NCBI GenBank assembly: GCA_018398765.1
Contig: JAHBMJ010002527.1
Location: 1 to 48,670 of the forward strand
DNA: 48,670 nt
Direction of reading: 5' to 3'
Source: Chromera velia
Taxonomy: Eukaryota > Sar > Chromeraceae
Part shown: one piece after another, positions 44,556 through 48,670 of the stretch
Position numbering within the stretch: position 1 is the first letter of the stretch
Layout: each line of letters opens with the position of its first letter
Program-made: the position numbers and the translations under genes
The notes under the pieces: generated by a model
What the model was told of the DNA's origin: nothing
The model's input: only the letters and a program-made list of their open reading frames with translations
Database searches by the model: none

Positions 44556-44710
44556 CACGTTTTTCCACAACGACACATCATGCACAAACGATTCCGTATT
44601 TTTTATTAATGCTGCTGCTTTGATACTTGGAATTATTGCGGAATTGGAGTGCGACCCTTTGTCCATAGTGGAGGCCGTATTTCATTCCCGGACGAGACAG
44701 TTCTTTATGC
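44555..44710. repeat. Duplicated module, copy B
   Basis: Direct, diverged copy of the module at 43797-43950 (see that entry). A truncated version of the module's start (CACCTTTTTCCACAACGACGCACAATG) also appears near 44452. Confidence 0.88.
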
Positions 44711-45504
44711 ATGAAGTAATTGAGAGTGGAGACACCGGACTCTACGTTTCAGACGGAAGCAAATGCGGAAATCGAATCAGTAGATAGAGACGAGAGGTGA
44801 AATGGATCATCTATTACTAAACAGATTCGAAACGAACAAACGAACGACGGACCTGAACCATGACAAGCGGTGGCCGCACCCAGGACACAGCGGACGAGTC
44901 CCGTCTCCTCCGATCAGAAGGTTCTTCTAAGCTGCAAACGTGCGTGCGGATTCTTCAGACGCGCAAATAGAAGAGATTTCCTTTTCCAAAGGTAAAGAAC
45001 CCGTCGGTTGACGAGAACGCATTGGGCTGTTGAAGGAGACGGATGAGTTTGCTAAAGTTCACATCTGATATGGTGCCGTACCGACACAAATACTGAATGT
45101 GGTTTACTTACACGAGTCAGGTGTGGACACAGTGTCCATACCGTTTGCTGTTTCTCAGGTCATTTGTCTTGCTGAACGTAGTAGCTGAATTGTGGCAACG
45201 GCACAGTTCACTGGCACAAGAAGGTCAGACGGTAAATCCATGCATGCACCAAACGCTGCATGCATCTACATGCAACTGCGTTCGTGCGTGCGTCAAGTGG
45301 TTTTTGTAAGAGCCCCACAAACGGGTTAGCAACCATACTGCTCTTCAGCCCGATGTTGTGCTACGGAGACGACATGATCGATCTGAGCCCCACTTTTCCT
45401 CGGCTGTTCCCTTTCACTTCTCTGCCTTGCAGTGCAATTAAAGGGTCAAACACGCAACAGCCGTCTCCTTTGTCTCTCATTTCTGAACTCGATTTCTTTG
45501 ATCT
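44711..45504. other. Upstream flank of the Penelope-like element
   Basis: No recognised gene. The polypyrimidine stretch ending TGTGCAG at 45510 could be a 3' splice site feeding the retroelement frame, so an upstream exon may lie here or further left. Confidence 0.45.
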
Positions 45505-48500
45505 GTGCAGAGGGAGACGGGGAAAGGCAAGGAGCGGGCTGTAAACCGGGAGGTGCATTACCTCACCGGCGACAGTACGGAAGCCCCTTATTTCAAGCGT
45601 CTTCGAGACGCCGTGAAAAGGGATGCAGATTCCTTTCTTCACGCCGGCACAGATGCAAAGACCAAGCTGCAGCAGACTGTCAATCAGTCAGTCAGCGCGA
45701 TCTCAGAGCAGATTGCCTCCATGCGGAAAGCGTCGAGGGACAAGTGTCTGGAAGACTTCTACATCAACGTCATTGAGATTCTCTCGGAGGCCGCAGAGAG
45801 GGCAGAGTGTTTCATGGGAGGCGGGGCAGGTTTGTCTGCAGACTCAGTCGCGTCGGTGCCTGCTGCCATCCTCTTTGAGCAGTACAAACGACAGAAAGCT
45901 GACTTCCTGACCGAAGCCTCTGAGAAGGCAAGGAAGATCCAGGCGCAGAAGCAACTGTAGAAAGCTCTGCAGCAGATGGAAGCCCAAGGGTCCCTTCCCA
46001 GAGGTGAAGCCCCACTGCGAGAAATGATCTCCTCCGAAGCACAGAACCAAGTCGCCCGTCAGTTGAGGGCAAGAGGACTCATTCCAGGGGGATCCTCTTC
46101 CTCTCGTCACGCAGCTGCTGCTGCTGCTTCCTCATCAGCCGCGGCTGCAGCCGCCGTTTCCTCTGCTTTTCCCCACCATGATGTAGCAGAGGAGGGACAG
46201 CTTTTCTCTGAGGATGAGGACGATCTTTTTTTCTCAGACGAAGAGCAGGGCGGTCTTCTTGACCAACCCCAGCCTCAGCTGAAGAGAGGGCGGTATGCAG
46301 AGGAACCTATGCAGGGAGGTGGTCATACGAAGCAGCAAGGGGGGCAAGGTACAAAGAAAACACACAGAGGTCCCCGCAAGGGCCAACGCAAAGGCCCCGG
46401 GCCCAGCGGTTCGTATGGAGGGAAACCGAACCGAGGGAGAAATCAGACCCAAGGGGGGTTGATGGTGGCAGGAAACTACCAGTCCCAGAGAGTTTTTAAA
46501 GGTCTCCGACATGACCCTTCCCCTCTGCAGAATTATCGCAATCCGAACGGAAGGAACAGAGCCGACTGTCCTGGTCCTCGTGGCCCAGGTGAGGGAGGCG
46601 GTAGAGGTGGAGGAGACAGAGAGATTCTGAACAGAGACAGAGAGAACAGAGGGGTTGAGGGTCGACGGGGTGGAGGAGGGGGGAGACAGTTCCTCCCTCA
46701 GAACACAGGCCCCCAGGTCTATCCTGCCCCTCAAAGACAGAACAGACAGGGGCCCCCTGCTCAGGACGCTGGACGTCCTGTTGGACACCACCGGACAGGA
46801 GGTGGCGGAAGAGGGCGCTTCCCCCCGCGACAACCGAATGAGTCCGGAGGTGAGTGCGCGTCCACTCAGTCTGTAGTTCCTCTGAACGAATGGAAAGGAG
46901 TCTCTTTTAGTCAACTCCATCTCAGATGTGCTGAGCGGGTCGCAGCTGCAATAGAACAAATGGAAAAGGACCGTCTCATTCAGTCTTTCCGTACCGAAAG
47001 GTGCATGCGTCTCCCAGCGAGCACTGTCCTTGCTAACATGCTCTCTGTTGACAACGCTTGTCATTTGGTTGGTGTGGCTGCCACTCAGATCAGTATGCAA
47101 GATCGCGAGTTGTTAGTGAGAGGAGCTAGTTTTCTTCCTCTTTATGCTTGCAGCGAAGGACGCCTCCGGGAGATCTTGAGAGAGATTGCAGGGGAGACAG
47201 CACGCACTGCAGAATGGGCTGCATTTTTTTCGGAAGGGGGGGGAAGCGGGTCTCTTCCCCGCCTTTTCTGTCCTTCAAATGTGCGTCTTGATGGGGAGAG
47301 GGCAGCCAAGTTGGAGGGGTTCAGAAGATGGGAGTCAGACAAGATTCTCACTGACTTGAATTCTGTTCCTGCTGCTTCTCTTTTTGCGAAGCGAAAGCTG
47401 AATCTGTCTCCTTCTCTTTTCTCTCGTATTCGTGTGCTCGGTGCACGCTTTCAGATTGGTCCTTCAGACAAAGGGTTAGGGCTCTTTATTGCCTGTCCGG
47501 GCTAGTATGATCGTGAAGTTTTTCGACAGCTTTCCGATCGGTCGACCTATGCTTCATTGAATGTCTCTCCCACCGCCTTGGACAAACAGAGCAGCAAAAG
47601 AATAAAAGTTCTTCTCAAGCGCGTGTCTGACGATCTTTTTCGTTTTTTTGAGAAGAAGGAAAACCTGTTTGACAAGCAAGGTGGAACATGCCCTCTCTTC
47701 TACATAATTGTGAAAGTGCATAAGAAGCCGGACCCTCTTGGCCGGCCGATTGTTCCCTTTGTTTCTTCCCGTTTATGTGCTCTTCACGTTATTGTCGCAA
47801 CTCTCCTTCGCCCTCTCATGTTTTCCGAAAGAAAGAATCTGGTTTCTGCTCTTGAACTGATTCCGAAGCTCGAAGGGAGACGCGTTCCCCGCTAGGTTCC
47901 CCGCAACGGTTAAACCGCATTTTTTTCACTGCGGACGTCTCCTCTCTGTATACCAACGTGAAAAGAGAAGAGATCAAGGCACTCTTTGCTTCTTTAATGA
48001 AAGAAAGGCCGTCTCTCTTCCAAAAGGGTTTGTCTCCATCTCCAGAGTATGGAAGAGATGCAGGGATCCCACAGGAATGCATTGAGGGGGAGCAGATGAA
48101 TGCATGGGAGGAACTCATTTCCCTTTTCCTTTCTGTCAGATTTATGTACATGGATAGGGAAGGGAATGAGAGCTGGTTTAAGCAAGTGAAAAGAGTACCG
48201 ATGGGTTCTCCGGCTGGCTGTGCAGTGGCTGTTCTCGTTTTAGCCATGAAGTATGAGCTTAGGCTCGAGCAAGTCAGCGCTCTTTTGCAATGGTTGCGGT
48301 ACATTGATGACGTGTTTGGGGAGTGGGAGGGATCCAAACAAGAACTCAAAGACTTTTTGACTTCTTTTTTTGTTTCTAAAGACCCCTCCACATCTCTGAA
48401 ATTTGGAGATGTTGTCATCCGATCTGCCGAAGAAATGATAGACACGCCCGTTGTCTGTCTTGATTTGGAAATATGGGCACGGCCGGTCGCTAACAATCCC

Positions 48501-48670
48501 CTGATGGTTGAATTGCTCGTCCGTCCACACACAAAGAAACTGAGTGCGCATCAATACGTAGCATGGTCGAGCGGGCATTCATCGCATTCAAAGCTTGCCA
48601 CAGTGAGGGCCGAGTTGATTCGTCGTCTGCGCCTTTGCACAGAATTGAATGTTTTCTTGCGTGAGAGACT
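45505..48670 (+). mobile_element. Penelope-like retroelement, 3' part beyond the window
   Basis: One plus-strand frame runs from 45505 to about 47880 and then shifts to the next frame through to the window end. The reverse transcriptase contains the Penelope-type signatures in order. No LTRs or target duplications are visible because the 3' end is outside the window, and any GIY-YIG endonuclease would also be there. Confidence 0.85.
45505..48670 (+). pseudogene. Penelope-like reverse transcriptase with RGG-rich N-terminal extension, two TAGs and a frameshift
   Basis: Domains in order: a helical, probably coiled-coil N-terminus (45505-45957), TAG at 45958-45960, an Ala-rich stretch, the acidic EDEDDLFFSDEE, then a Gly/Arg-rich region (about 46290-46850: GRGGGDRE, GRRGGGGGR) that looks like RGG-type RNA-binding sequence. 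The RT N-terminus has RELLVRGASFLP and SDKGLGLFI; TAG at 47503-47505 replaces a residue in what is usually a tryptophan-tyrosine position (next residues YDREVFRQLSD). Then KVHKKPDPLGRPIVPF; a one-base frameshift near 47880; motif A FTADVSSLYTNV; motif B VPMGSPAGCAV; motif C RYIDDVF; and HQYVAWSSGHSSHSKL with an R-rich helix, typical of Penelope RTs. The frame is open to 48670. No ATG occurs before 45721, so the 5' end is probably spliced or lost. Confidence 0.87.

Noticed and set aside
1748-48670. Reassignment of TAG/TAA to an amino acid, as in ciliates
   Set aside because: The polymerase and Yip1-family models end at TAG at the expected protein end, and about 1,200 codons of recognised host exons contain no in-frame TAG or TAA. 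The stops in retroelements are better explained by decay.

Overview
This is a nuclear scaffold fragment from a unicellular eukaryote. The genes have many exons with GT-AG introns whose phases match, GC content is near 50% in genes and much lower between them, the introns are full of CT/GT microsatellites, and there are several retroelements and MITE-like elements. The overall style (poly-G runs inside reading frames, long microsatellites, poly-C-flanked assembly gaps, a Penelope-type reverse transcriptase) fits an alveolate alga such as the chromerid Chromera velia. That identification is a guess from style, not from a sequence match. The standard genetic code holds in the recognised host genes.

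Layout. 1-1747 is mostly AT-rich flank. 1748-5377 (+) is a four-exon family X DNA polymerase (Pol beta/lambda type) with all three catalytic aspartates. 5911 to about 9950 (-) is a dead APE-type LINE carrying endonuclease and reverse transcriptase, interrupted by a 395-bp MITE with TA target duplications. 10722-14954 (-) is a DUF676-type serine esterase/lipase gene with an assembly gap in its first exon. It is divergent from the gene at 15917-21417 (+), a 12-exon Yip1-family (YIPF1/2-like) membrane protein for which a complete in-phase model could be built by eye (369 aa).

21418-27930 is a transposon cluster. It holds an intact 234-bp MITE with an 8-bp target duplication, an element with 45-bp inverted ends, and a second copy of the 234-bp MITE split by a 2,978-bp non-autonomous LTR-type element with 329-bp LTRs and a 5-bp duplication. 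27931-35950 (+) is an 11-exon gene of about 1,400 codons that I do not recognise; it carries one in-frame TAA. 35951-38500 is an AT-rich island with a fold-back element. 38724-42764 (+) is a probable small multi-exon gene whose largest intron holds a microsatellite and whose next intron holds 1.3 kb of CTGT repeats. 42765-45500 is AT-rich sequence and ACAG repeats flanked by a duplicated module. 45505 to the window end (+) is a Penelope-like retroelement with an RGG-rich N-terminal extension, two in-frame TAGs and one frameshift; it runs off the window.

The host genes do not form a pathway: DNA repair, a lipid or acyl hydrolase, Golgi/endosome membrane traffic and two unknowns. The most informative material is the nested transposons, which can be dated relative to each other, the unknown 11-exon gene, and the RGG-extended Penelope-like element.
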